This document shows, one piece after another, positions 46,759 through 55,504 of a stretch of 64,000 nt of DNA. Under the pieces are notes generated by a model, which searched no databases, was not told the DNA's origin, and saw nothing but the letters and a program-made list of their open reading frames with translations. A program made the translations under genes and the position numbers. The stretch lies in contig CAMDPO010000010.1 of assembly GCA_945904955.1 (NCBI GenBank), positions 1-64,000 of the forward strand, read 5' to 3'. Origin of the DNA: Rhizobium sp. Q54 (lineage in GTDB: Bacteria; Pseudomonadota; Alphaproteobacteria; UBA2966; CAIVPW01). Each line of letters starts with the position of its first letter. The first letter of the stretch is position 1.

Positions 46759-48582
46759 CTAGTCGGCTGCCTCCAACTCTCGCCTCTTTTGCTGCTGCAT
46801 CCATAGGGCGGCGTAGCGGCCGCCGTCGCGCAGCAGCGAGTCGTGGGTGCCGCGCTCGACGATGCGGCCCTCCTCGAGCACCAGGATTTGGTTTGCGTGG
46901 ACCACCGTCGAAAGACGGTGGGCGATGATGACCGTCGTGGTGCCGCGCGACACTTCGTACAGGTTGTCCTGGATGGCGCGCTCGGTGTGGCTGTCGAGCG
47001 CGCTGGTGGCCTCGTCGAACAGGAAGATGCGCGGGCGTTTCAAGATCGCGCGGGCGATGGCGACGCGCTGTTTCTCGCCGCCCGACAGCTTCAGGCCGCG
47101 CTCGCCGACGACCGTGTCGTAGCCGTCCGGCAGGCTCGCGATGAACGTATGCAGCTGGGCCAGCCCGGCGGCGCGCTCGATCTCCTCGCGGCTGGCGCCG
47201 GGCGCGCCGAACGCGATGTTGTAGGCCAGGCTTTCGTTGAACAGGACGGCGTCCTGCGGCACCACGCCGATCGCAGCGCGCAGGCTCGCCACGGTGACCT
47301 TGCGCAGGTCGTGCCCGTCCACCTCGATGGTGCCCTGGCTCGGGTCGTAGAAGCGGAACAGCAGGCGGCCAATGGTCGTCTTGCCGGAGCCCGACGCGCC
47401 GACCAGGCCGATGGAATGTCCCGGCGGCACTTCGAAGCTGACGCGGTCCAGGATCGGCCGCCGCACGTCATAGGCGAACGACACGTCCTTGAATGAGATG
47501 GTGCCGCCGCCGGCGGGCAGGGGCACCGCGTCGGGCGCGTCGCCGACCTCGTTCTCCTCCAGCAGCAAGGCCATCATCTGCTCGACGTCGGTGAACGCCT
47601 GCTTGAGGCCGCGGTACAGCATGCCCATGCGGTCGAGCGGGCGCAGTACCTGCATCAGGTAACTATTGACCAGCACGAAGCCGCCGACCGTCATGTTGCC
47701 GGCCAGCGCCTCGCGCCCGGCCAGCAGCACCATGGCGGTCAGGCCCACGCCCTGGATCACCACCTGGACGACGCCGGTGAGGCTGCGCGAGTACAGCGCC
47801 TTGAGCTGCAGCGACTCGACCCGCTGCAGCGCCTCGTCGTAGCGATCGTTCACGTATGCTTCGTTGCCGAAGTACTTCACCGTCTCATAGTTGAGCAGGC
47901 TGTCCACCGCCTTGCCGTGCGCCGCCGCGCTCTCCGCCACCGCGGCGCGCTGATGCACGCGCAGGTACTCCGAGCCGATCACCAAGGCGGTGCCGTAGAC
48001 CACGAACGTGACGAACAGGATCAGGGTGTAGATCGGCGTGAAGCCGCCCAGCAGGACGCTGATGACGATACTGAGCTCGACCAGCAGCGGCAGGATCATG
48101 AACACCAGCGAGTTCAGGATCTGCTCCATCCCGCGCATGCCGTTGTCGACGATGCGCGACAGCTGCCCGGTCTTGCGCGTCAGATGGAAGCGCAAGCTGA
48201 GCTCGTGAACGTGGCGCAGAGCGGCGAGGCGCATACGCCGATTGAGGCGCTGCTCCATCGGGCCGTAGAGAACGACTCGCCACTGGTCGACAACGCGGCC
48301 GACCGTGAACACCACGCCGTACGCCAGCAGCAGGGAGAACGTGAGGACCGAGGTGTTCTGCGGCCCGTCCGCCAGGGTGTCGACGACCTTGGCCATCACC
48401 ACCGGCGTCAGCGTGTTCAGCACGGAGGTGGCGACCAGCAGGAACAGCGTCGCCAGCAGGCGCCCGCGCAGGCCCCAATCGTCCTTGGGCCACAGGAACG
48501 GCAGGGCCATCTTCAGGACGCGGACGTCCTGCGGCCGTTTCAGGTCCATGGTTTCGGGATCGAACCGGCCCATACCGCGCAT
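46759..48582 (-). CDS. Atm1/HMT1-type ABC exporter (half-transporter)
   Basis: 607 residues: membrane domain (about 45-340) plus ATPase domain with Walker A GASGSGKTT near 395, signature LSGGEKQR near 497, Walker B IFLFDEAT and the H-loop IIAHRL. Resembles the mitochondrial Atm1 / bacterial heavy-metal exporter branch (FHLTRKTGQLSRIVDNGMRG, KAVDSLLNYETVKYFGNE), whose members export glutathione-linked sulfur or metal conjugates. ATG 48582 and an ATG three codons later are both plausible. No operon partner: the next gene on this strand is the decayed Amt-cyclase. Confidence 0.93.
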   Translation of the reverse strand: MRGMGRFDPETMDLKRPQDVRVLKMALPFLWPKDDWGLRGRLLATLFLLVATSVLNTLTPVVMAKVVDTLADGPQNTSVLTFSLLLAYGVVFTVGRVVDQWRVVLYGPMEQRLNRRMRLAALRHVHELSLRFHLTRKTGQLSRIVDNGMRGMEQILNSLVFMILPLLVELSIVISVLLGGFTPIYTLILFVTFVVYGTALVIGSEYLRVHQRAAVAESAAAHGKAVDSLLNYETVKYFGNEAYVNDRYDEALQRVESLQLKALYSRSLTGVVQVVIQGVGLTAMVLLAGREALAGNMTVGGFVLVNSYLMQVLRPLDRMGMLYRGLKQAFTDVEQMMALLLEENEVGDAPDAVPLPAGGGTISFKDVSFAYDVRRPILDRVSFEVPPGHSIGLVGASGSGKTTIGRLLFRFYDPSQGTIEVDGHDLRKVTVASLRAAIGVVPQDAVLFNESLAYNIAFGAPGASREEIERAAGLAQLHTFIASLPDGYDTVVGERGLKLSGGEKQRVAIARAILKRPRIFLFDEATSALDSHTERAIQDNLYEVSRGTTTVIIAHRLSTVVHANQILVLEEGRIVERGTHDSLLRDGGRYAALWMQQQKRRELEAAD

Positions 48583-48678
48583 GGCTGCCTACATCCCACA
48601 CCGCCTAGGGGGTGGGCAACGCGGACTGTCGATAGATTGAACGGCCGATCCGAGATCGGCCAGGATAGAGGGGCCGCG

Positions 48679-49857
48679 CTACTCGGCCGCCCGGCGGCGG
48701 ACGTAGGACATCCCGTACCAGCCGATCAGGCCCAGTAGCGCTGCGGCGATGACGTAGCTGATCCAGCCCAGGTCTTCGACCGTCATCCAGATGCGCTCGC
48801 CGCCGCTCGCTTCCGCGCGCTGGCGCTCGCGCAGTGCGCCCTGAACTTGGCGGGCTAGCTCGGCGTTGCCGCCGGCAGTGGCCGCACCGGCCAGTTGCGT
48901 GTACGCCTCGACATCGGTGCGGGTGGTGCCGTTGAGGCGCGCCAGGATCCACTGCGCCACCGGCGGCGACGCGCGATCGACGCGGAAGTCGCGCGCCTCG
49001 GTGGCGGCAGGCCACGGATTGGGTGGGGTCAGCGCGCCTGCCGAGGCGCCGCTCAGGTCGATGCGCACGCTCTGCGGCCAGGCGCCGCGCGCGGCCAGGA
49101 CGAGTTCGCCGCCGACGCGCGAGCTGGCGAGATGCACGGACTTCGTGGCCGGGCCGTCCATGCTCAGGCGGGCGTCGCCGCCGATCAGCATGCCACCGAG
49201 CACCACCTCGGACACCTTGGCGCCGTCGAGGTCGAGCGTGCCGCGCATGCGCGCGCCGCGCCCCACCACGGCGCCGAAGGATGCGCCCGCCGCGCGTACG
49301 TCGCCCTCGATGACGGCCGCGCCGAGGTCGAGCGCCCCGTCCATTTGCGTGCCCGTGACGTCGATGCCGCCGTCAAGGACCGCCTGCCGCGCCGATATGC
49401 CGCCGGGTGAGTAGCATTGCTTGCAGGCGAATGTGCCGGTCACGTGGGCCTCCACGAGGATGATGCCCTCGAGGAAGTGCGACTGCTCGAACGTCACGCG
49501 CATCGGCACGGACCGCTTATTCAGGTCCACCGGGCCGACCACCATCGCCCCGGCGATCGTGATGCTTGACAAGGCGTCGCGATAGGGCAGGTCGCTCAGG
49601 ATCTGCCGCACGAACATGCCGGACAGCAGGTTCTCCGGCGCCGGCTGGCCCGCCTGGGGCGGCTCCATGCGGCCGTAGGGCGGGGTGATGTCGGCGGTGC
49701 CGTCCTCGCACAGCTGTTGCCAGACCTTGGTCTCGGTCTCAGTCCAGTTGGCGGCGGGACGCGGGCAGGTGGCGGCCTGGGCGAACGCCGCAGGCGCCGC
49801 TGCAAGCGCGAGCAGCATCAAGCCGAAAACGAGGGCGACGAAGCGCATGGGGGACAT
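48679..49857 (-). CDS. Secreted beta-solenoid-like protein with C-terminal membrane anchor, unidentified
   Basis: 392 residues. Signal peptide about 1-26 (ending AAFAQ). Residues about 90-260 contain short alternating hydrophobic/Gly/Asp repeats (for example DGALDLGAAVIEGDVRAAGA, GTLDLDGAKVSEVVLGG), suggesting a right-handed beta-helix like pentapeptide or bactofilin folds. FACKQCYSP holds a CxxC pair that could bind metal or form a disulfide. A single helix near the C-terminus (ISYVIAAALLGLIGWYGMSYV) is followed by Arg residues, giving a type I membrane topology. I recognise no family. It is transcribed toward the Atm1-like gene with a 96-nt gap. Confidence 0.7.
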   Translation of the reverse strand: MSPMRFVALVFGLMLLALAAAPAAFAQAATCPRPAANWTETETKVWQQLCEDGTADITPPYGRMEPPQAGQPAPENLLSGMFVRQILSDLPYRDALSSITIAGAMVVGPVDLNKRSVPMRVTFEQSHFLEGIILVEAHVTGTFACKQCYSPGGISARQAVLDGGIDVTGTQMDGALDLGAAVIEGDVRAAGASFGAVVGRGARMRGTLDLDGAKVSEVVLGGMLIGGDARLSMDGPATKSVHLASSRVGGELVLAARGAWPQSVRIDLSGASAGALTPPNPWPAATEARDFRVDRASPPVAQWILARLNGTTRTDVEAYTQLAGAATAGGNAELARQVQGALRERQRAEASGGERIWMTVEDLGWISYVIAAALLGLIGWYGMSYVRRRAAE

Positions 49858-49881
49858 GACGAGGGGTTAGAAGGCGGTGCG

Positions 49882-51042
49882 CTAGTCCTTGCGGAAATGC
49901 TTGCTGAGCGTCAAGGCCTGGCGGCCGTAGGACGACCCAATGGAGGCACCATACAGCTGGTCCGGCTCCTCGGTCATCCGCTCGTAGACGAGCCGTCCCA
50001 CCACTTGTCCGTGTTCGAGCACGAACGGCACGTCGTGCGAGCGCACCTCCAGCACGGCTTTGGTGCCGTGGCCGTCCATCCCGGCATAGCCGAAGCCAGG
50101 ATCGAAGAACCCCGCGTAGTGGACTCGGAACTCCCCCACCAAGGGGTCGTACGCCACCAGCTCGGCGGCAAATCCCGGCGGCACCGATACGCGCTCGCGC
50201 GACGCCAGGATGTAGAAGTCGTCTGGATTGAGGATGAGCGTGCGGTCGTCGCCCTGGGCGTGAATCGGCTCCCAGAAGTCCCGCGGCCGGTAGTGGCCGA
50301 TCTTGCTGAAGTCGATGAGGTCGGCATGGTGCTTGGCGCGATAGCCGAGCAGCGCCTGCGGCCCAGACCCTTCGAGGTCGACAGAGATGGCGACGCCGCC
50401 GTCGATGTCGGCGCCCGCGTCGCCGCCCTGCACCAGCGGCATGCGTGCATGGAGCTCGCGCAGCGCCGTATCCGACGACGGCGGGTTGCCGAGCCGGAAA
50501 CGCAACTGGCTCAGGCGGTCGCCGGCGCGCACCAGGATGCTGAACGTGCGCGGCGAGATCTCGGCGTACAGCGGTCCTTCATATCCAGCGCGCACCCGGT
50601 CGAACTCGGTGGTCTGATCGGTGATGAGGCGCGTGAAGACGTCGAGACGCCCCGTCGAGCTCTTCGGATTGGCGGCGCCCGACAGACCCTTGGCAAGGCG
50701 CACACGCTCCTGCAGCGGCACGATGTAGACGCAGCCGCGCTCCAGCACCGCGCCGTCGGTCAGCGACATGCGATGCATCTCGAGCGTCTTGACCTTGTCC
50801 ATCACCGTCGCGGTGGCGCTCGGCAGGAAGCTCGCGCGCACGCGGTAGGCGACCGCGCCCAGGCGAAGGTCGATGCTGGCAGGCTGGACCTGCGCGTCGG
50901 TGACCGCGGCGTCCGCCGCGATGGCGCCGTCGGCGATGAGCTTGTGGATTTGCTGCGAGGAAAGGATGCCGCTGGTGCGGCGGCGCGTACCGGAGGCGCC
51001 GGCGACCGCGTCCACGCTCTCAAAGCGGTTGTTCAATTGCAC
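49882..51042 (-). CDS. dcd: 2'-deoxycytidine 5'-triphosphate deaminase, tandem-domain form
   Basis: 386 residues, about twice a normal Dcd, because the dUTPase-fold unit occurs twice. The first half (GILSSQQIHKLIADG, VQPASIDLRLGAVAYRVR, NPKSSTGRLDVF) has the Dcd N-terminal and active-site-like blocks. The second half (FWEPIH, ILNPDDFYILASRERVSVPP, HYAGFFDPGFGYAG) repeats the trimer-type core. This long form is typical of alphaproteobacteria. It supplies dUTP for dTMP synthesis. Upstream is an atypical, A+T-richer gap before thrC, divergent. Confidence 0.93.
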   Translation of the reverse strand: MQLNNRFESVDAVAGASGTRRRTSGILSSQQIHKLIADGAIAADAAVTDAQVQPASIDLRLGAVAYRVRASFLPSATATVMDKVKTLEMHRMSLTDGAVLERGCVYIVPLQERVRLAKGLSGAANPKSSTGRLDVFTRLITDQTTEFDRVRAGYEGPLYAEISPRTFSILVRAGDRLSQLRFRLGNPPSSDTALRELHARMPLVQGGDAGADIDGGVAISVDLEGSGPQALLGYRAKHHADLIDFSKIGHYRPRDFWEPIHAQGDDRTLILNPDDFYILASRERVSVPPGFAAELVAYDPLVGEFRVHYAGFFDPGFGYAGMDGHGTKAVLEVRSHDVPFVLEHGQVVGRLVYERMTEEPDQLYGASIGSSYGRQALTLSKHFRKD

Positions 51043-51440
51043 CAGCCTGGAAATACCTCGCGGCGGCCGAACCAGGCCGGATCCAAACCTAACTTGGTTG
51101 GAGCCTATGGGCCATTGGCATGGAAACGGGATTTGCAGGCCCCGCGAGCCAAGCCCAAGGTTGGCCGCCGCGAGAGCAGGGAGCCACCCCGCAGATATCG
51201 TAGCATGCGACCCGACTCTGCTAAGTGAAATCTAGTTCATGACTTGTCCGCATACTTATCCCGATGCGGCATACCGAATATCCTCTTTCACGGCCAGCGA
51301 TTTTCTAGTTATCCCCACTATCCTCAGCTCATGAGTTCTGCGGTTCCGCATGCCCGGGTGTGGCGGCGGCGCACATTGCCTCGTAGGGCGCGCTTCCTTA
51401 GTTTGGCGGTCCCCTTCGCGACCGCCGGAATTCCAGTCCT
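51043..51440. other. Divergent A+T-richer region between dcd and thrC
   Basis: 398 bases with no credible gene. Composition is clearly less G+C-rich than the flanks around 51200-51320. A perfect 6-bp inverted repeat CCGCAT/ATGCGG with a 10-nt spacer is at 51248-51269; 8-bp palindromes CTCATGAG (near 51329) and GGAATTCC (51427-51434) lie close to thrC. A 9-mer TTATCCCCA (51309-51317) is one base from the DnaA box TTATNCACA. I cannot assign promoter elements with confidence. Confidence 0.5.
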
Positions 51441-52835
51441 TTGCGTTACACCAGCACCCGCGGGCAGGCGCCCGCCCTCGACTTCGCCGATGTCCTGCTA
51501 GCCGGGCTCGCCCCAGACGGCGGCCTCTACGTGCCCGAACGCTGGCCAACGGTCTCGCCCGACGAAATCGCCTCGTTCGCGACGCGCCGCTATGCCGAGG
51601 TCGCCACCGACATCATGGCGCGCTTCATCGGGGACTCGATCCCGAGGGCCGACCTTGCCGCGATCGTCGACGCCGCCTACCGCGACTTCGATCATCCGGG
51701 CATCGCGCCTTTGCGCCAGCTCGACGCCGGCGAGTGGATCCTCGAGCTGTTCCACGGCCCGACGCTGTCGTTCAAGGACTACGCGCTGCAGGTCGTCGGC
51801 CTGCTGTTCGACCACGTCCTGCGCCGGCGCAAGCTGCACATGACGGTGGTGGGGGCGACGTCGGGCGATACCGGCTCCGCCGCCATCGAGGCGGTGCGCG
51901 ACCGCGACTCGATCACCGCCTTCATCCTGCATCCGGAAGGCCGTGTCACCGACGTGCAGCGCCGCCAGATGACGACGGTGACGTCCAAGAACATCCACAA
52001 CATCGCCGTCCAGGGCAATTTCGATGACTGCCAGGCGCTGGTGAAGCAGATGTTCGGCGATGCGGCGTTCCGCGATCGCCTGCGCCTGACGGCCGTGAAC
52101 TCGATCAACTGGGCGCGCGTCATGGCCCAGGTCGTCTACTACTTCACGTCCGCCTCGGCGCTCGGCGCACCCAACCGGGTGCCGGCGTTCGCCGTGCCGA
52201 CCGGCAACTTCGGCGACGCCTTCGCCGGCCACGTCGCACGCCGCATGGGGCTCGCCATTCCCCAGATGATCATCGCCACCAACCGCAACGACATTCTGGT
52301 GCGCTTGCTCGCCACCGGCACCTATCGCAAGGGCGCCGTGTTCGCCTCGGTGACGCCGTCCATCGACATCCAGGTGTCGAGCAACTTCGAACGCCTGCTG
52401 CTCGAGCTCGAGAACAACGATCCCGCCGTGGTCAAGGCACGCATGGGCGGCCTCGAGCAGAGCGGCGAGTTCCAGATCAGCCCGGCGGCGTTGGCCAAGA
52501 TGCGCGCCGAGTTCGACGGGTGCGCCGTCAGCGAGAACCAGACGCTCGCCTGCATGCGCGAAGTGCTGACCGCGAGCGGCATCCTCATCGACCCGCATAC
52601 CGCTGTCGGCGTGGTGGCGGGCCGCGCCCTGTGGCGTGAGCGCAAGACGCCGATGGTTTACCTTTCCACGGCGCACCCGGCCAAGTTCCCGGACGCGGTC
52701 GCCGAGGCGACGCGGGGCGAAGCGCCGTTGCCGCGCCGGCTCGCCGACCTACATCAGCGGCCCGAGCGCTTCGACGTGCTACCCAACGACCTGGCGAAAG
52801 TGAAAGCCTACGTCGAAGCGCGCGCCACCTCTTGA
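51441..52835 (+). CDS. thrC: Threonine synthase
   Basis: 464 residues, the long (fungal/Gram-negative) class. PLP enzyme converting O-phosphohomoserine to threonine. N-terminus MRYTSTRGQAPALDFADVLL is canonical. The PLP lysine is in LSFKDYALQ (K112), with the phosphate-binding GATSGDTG block. No ATG or GTG fits; the start is TTG at 51441. The partner thrB lies 4.6 kb away on the other strand. It precedes the M16 protease gene by 7 nt. Confidence 0.95.
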   Translation: MRYTSTRGQAPALDFADVLLAGLAPDGGLYVPERWPTVSPDEIASFATRRYAEVATDIMARFIGDSIPRADLAAIVDAAYRDFDHPGIAPLRQLDAGEWILELFHGPTLSFKDYALQVVGLLFDHVLRRRKLHMTVVGATSGDTGSAAIEAVRDRDSITAFILHPEGRVTDVQRRQMTTVTSKNIHNIAVQGNFDDCQALVKQMFGDAAFRDRLRLTAVNSINWARVMAQVVYYFTSASALGAPNRVPAFAVPTGNFGDAFAGHVARRMGLAIPQMIIATNRNDILVRLLATGTYRKGAVFASVTPSIDIQVSSNFERLLLELENNDPAVVKARMGGLEQSGEFQISPAALAKMRAEFDGCAVSENQTLACMREVLTASGILIDPHTAVGVVAGRALWRERKTPMVYLSTAHPAKFPDAVAEATRGEAPLPRRLADLHQRPERFDVLPNDLAKVKAYVEARATS

Positions 52836-52842
52836 GGAGAGC

Positions 52843-54099
52843 ATGAGCGTCGAGATCACCCGCCTGCCGAACGGCCTCACGGTCGCCAGCGACTCGATGC
52901 CCGGCTTCGAGACGACCTCGGTCGGCGTCTGGGTGGCGGCGGGCACGCGCTACGAGGCGGCCGACCTCAACGGCGCCGCCCACATGCTCGAGCACATGGC
53001 CTTCAAGGGCACCAAGCGCCGCTCGGCACGCCGCATCGCCGAGGAGATCGAGGATGTCGGCGGCCACCTCGACGCCTACACGACGCGCGAGCAGACCGCC
53101 TACGTCGCCCGCGTGCTCAAAGACGACCTGCCGATGGCGGTCGACCTGCTGTCCGACATCTTGCAGCACTCGGTGTTCGACGACGACGAGCTCGCCCGCG
53201 AGCGCACCGTCGTCCTGCAAGAGATCGGCGAGGTCAACGACACCCCCGACGACATCGTCTTCGATCAGCTCCAGTCGGTGGCGTTCCCCGATCAGCCGAT
53301 CGGCCGCACCATTTTGGGTCCGCCCGAACGTGTCTCGACCTTCGCGCGCGACGACCTGCTGCGCTTCATCGGCGCGCACTACCGCGCGCCGCGTATGGTC
53401 GTGTCGGCCGCCGGTGCCGTCCGCCACGCCGACCTCGTCAAGCTGGTCGAGGATCGCTTCTCTGATTTGCCCCCCAGCGAAGGCGACGGCCGCGCCGCTG
53501 CGCGCTACGTCGGGGGCGATTCGCGCCAACGCCGCCAGCTCGAGCAGGCCCACCTCGTGCTCGCGTGGGAGTCGGTGCCCTACGGCGATCCCGACTACTT
53601 CGCCACCCAGGTGTTCTCGACCATTCTCGGCGGCGGCATGTCGTCGCGCCTGTTCCAAGAGGTCCGCGAGAAGCGCGGCCTCGCCTACAGCATCTTCTCG
53701 TTCGCCCACTCGTACTTGGATTGCGGCATCTTCGGCGTCTACACCGGCACCAGCGGCAAGGACGCGGCCGAAGCCGCCAAGATCATCGCCGACGAGATCC
53801 ACGGCGTCGCCAACGGCATCACCGAGAGCGAGATCGTCCGCGCTCGCGCCCAGCACAAGGCAGCCATCATGATGGCGCTGGAAAGCTCTTCGGCACGTTG
53901 CGAGCACCTCGCCCGCCAGCTGCTCATCTACGGCCGCCCGATGCCGCCGTCCGAAGTCATCGAGCGCATCGACAACGTCGACGCCGCTGCCCTGGCGCGC
54001 GTCTCCGGCCGCATCGCCAAATCCAAGCTGTCGCTCGCGGCGCTTGGGCTCGTCGGAAAGCTGGAGGGCTTTGATAAGCTCGCCCAGCGCTTCCACTAG
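52843..54099 (+). CDS. M16 processing-peptidase-like protease
   Basis: 418 residues without a signal peptide, so cytoplasmic. Zinc motif HMLEH (H47, E50, H51) inside GAAHMLEHMAFKGT, followed by the conserved acidic block RTVVLQEIGEVNDTPDD, and RLFQEVREKRGLAYSI in the second repeat. This is the mitochondrial-processing-peptidase-like type that is common after thrC in alphaproteobacteria. It is distinct from the exported active/inactive pair at 10.7-13.5 kb. A strong ribosome-binding site (gaggagag) precedes the ATG. Confidence 0.94.
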   Translation: MSVEITRLPNGLTVASDSMPGFETTSVGVWVAAGTRYEAADLNGAAHMLEHMAFKGTKRRSARRIAEEIEDVGGHLDAYTTREQTAYVARVLKDDLPMAVDLLSDILQHSVFDDDELARERTVVLQEIGEVNDTPDDIVFDQLQSVAFPDQPIGRTILGPPERVSTFARDDLLRFIGAHYRAPRMVVSAAGAVRHADLVKLVEDRFSDLPPSEGDGRAAARYVGGDSRQRRQLEQAHLVLAWESVPYGDPDYFATQVFSTILGGGMSSRLFQEVREKRGLAYSIFSFAHSYLDCGIFGVYTGTSGKDAAEAAKIIADEIHGVANGITESEIVRARAQHKAAIMMALESSSARCEHLARQLLIYGRPMPPSEVIERIDNVDAAALARVSGRIAKSKLSLAALGLVGKLEGFDKLAQRFH

Positions 54100-54124
54100 G
54101 CGCTGACGGAGGGCAGGGGGAGCC

Positions 54125-54712
54125 GTGTTCCCGATCCTCGACCGCATGACGCGCCCGCCCTTGTGGCGGCGCTACGACGGCGAGACCACATTCGTGCGCC
54201 CGCCCGAGGCGCGCGATTGGCTCCCGTGGGCGGAGCTCCGCGCCGAATCGCGCGCCTTCCTGGAACCCTGGGAGCCGACCTGGCCCAAGGACGCCTTGGT
54301 CAAGGACGCCTTCCGCCGCCGCTTGCAGCGCTACACGCGCGACGCCCGCGACGACGAGGGCTACGCCTTTCTGGTGTTCCGCAAGTCCGACGATTTTCTC
54401 ATCGGCGGCCTCAACCTGTCCAACGTGACGCGCGGCATTCGCCAGTCGTGCTCGGTCGGCTACTGGATCGGCCAGCGCTTCGCCCGCCAGGGCCTGATGA
54501 CCGACGCCGTGCGCACGTCCGTCACCTTCGCCTTCGACCAGCTGCGCCTGCACCGCGTCGAGGCCGGCTGCGTGCCGACCAACCTCGCCAGCCGCCGCCT
54601 GTTGCTGAAGTCCGGCTTCCAGGAAGAAGGCTTCGCCCGCAAGTACCTCAACATCAACGGCCGCTGGCACGACCACTTGCTGTTCGCGATCCTGGGGCCC
54701 GACCCGCGCTAG
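54125..54712 (+). CDS. GNAT N-acetyltransferase, RimJ/RimL-like
   Basis: 195 residues. N-terminal FVRPPEARDWLPWAELRAES and the acetyl-CoA block SVGYWIGQRFARQGLMTDAV, then LRLHRVEAGCVPTNLASRRLLLKSGFQEEGF, are typical of ribosomal-protein N-acetyltransferases of the RimJ group. Probable substrate a protein N-terminus, such as a ribosomal protein. GTG at 54125 with a purine-rich leader (ggagggcaggggga). Directly abuts the convergent YqgE gene. Confidence 0.87.
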   Translation: MFPILDRMTRPPLWRRYDGETTFVRPPEARDWLPWAELRAESRAFLEPWEPTWPKDALVKDAFRRRLQRYTRDARDDEGYAFLVFRKSDDFLIGGLNLSNVTRGIRQSCSVGYWIGQRFARQGLMTDAVRTSVTFAFDQLRLHRVEAGCVPTNLASRRLLLKSGFQEEGFARKYLNINGRWHDHLLFAILGPDPR

Positions 54713-55279
54713 CTAGGCGTGCCCCGCCGCGCTCGACAGCGCCGACAGATCGAGGCCGATCTTGCGGATGGCGCCGTGCCACTTGCCGTCGACGTTCTGG
54801 CCGAACAGCAGATCCTCGTCGGCCGGAGCCTGCAGCCACCCGTTAGCCTGGATCTCCGACTCGAGTTGACCCGCCGCCCACCCGGCATAGCCGAGCGCCA
54901 GCAAGCTGCGGCGCGGACCGTTGCCCGCGGCGATGGCGGCGAGCACGTCCATGCTCGCCGTAAGCGCGATCTCCTCGCTCACCACCAGCGTCGTCTCGCG
55001 CACGTAGTCGGCGGAATGCAGCACGAACCCGCGCGCCTGCTCGACCGGCCCGCCGACGTGCACCCGGATTTCCTGGCTCGGCGCCGCAGCGATGCCGAGT
55101 TGGCCGAGCAGCTCGGAGAACGAGATGTGGTCCGCCAGCCGGTTGATGATCAGCCCGAGCGCGCCGGCGCTCGAATGCGCGCACATGTAGATGACCGAGC
55201 GCTCGAAGCGCGGGTCGTCCATGGCAGGCATGGCCACCAGAAGCTGGCCGGTAAGGTATCCGTCGATGATCGCCGTCAT
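54713..55279 (-). CDS. YqgE/AlgH family protein (DUF179)
   Basis: 188 residues. Family blocks LTGQLLVAMPAMDDPRFERSV, SAGALGLIINRL, VHVGGPVEQARGFVLHS and LGYAGWAAGQLESEIQANGWL are all present. The biochemical function of YqgE/AlgH is not settled; in Pseudomonas it was linked to alginate regulation. No signal peptide or enzyme motif. Upstream, near the start (55296-55310), is a short inverted repeat GATTCC/GGAATC, a possible operator. Confidence 0.92.
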   Translation of the reverse strand: MTAIIDGYLTGQLLVAMPAMDDPRFERSVIYMCAHSSAGALGLIINRLADHISFSELLGQLGIAAAPSQEIRVHVGGPVEQARGFVLHSADYVRETTLVVSEEIALTASMDVLAAIAAGNGPRRSLLALGYAGWAAGQLESEIQANGWLQAPADEDLLFGQNVDGKWHGAIRKIGLDLSALSSAAGHA

Positions 55280-55504
55280 GGCGCGATTCGCGGCTGATTC
55301 CCTAGGAATCTCGACAACGTGAAACTACCATGGCACCCGCGGGTTTAGTATTTGTTTCCCCGCCGCTCGTTCGGAAAGGGCGCGCGCTTTGTCTGCCAAC
55401 CGACTCTGCGCGTGCGGCCCGCGTTGTGATCCTTGTCCGCTGCAATGGTGCGGACATCGTGGGCAAGATGCCGGAGGCATTGTTGTGACACTCTTGAGGG
55501 CGCG

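Noticed and set aside
51309-51317. Possible replication origin (DnaA-like box)
   Set aside because: Only one near-consensus box, no dnaA/parA/gidA neighbours and no cluster of iterons.
51244-51501. Short plus-strand frame over the thrC start
   Set aside because: Runs out of frame into thrC and has no plausible start signal.
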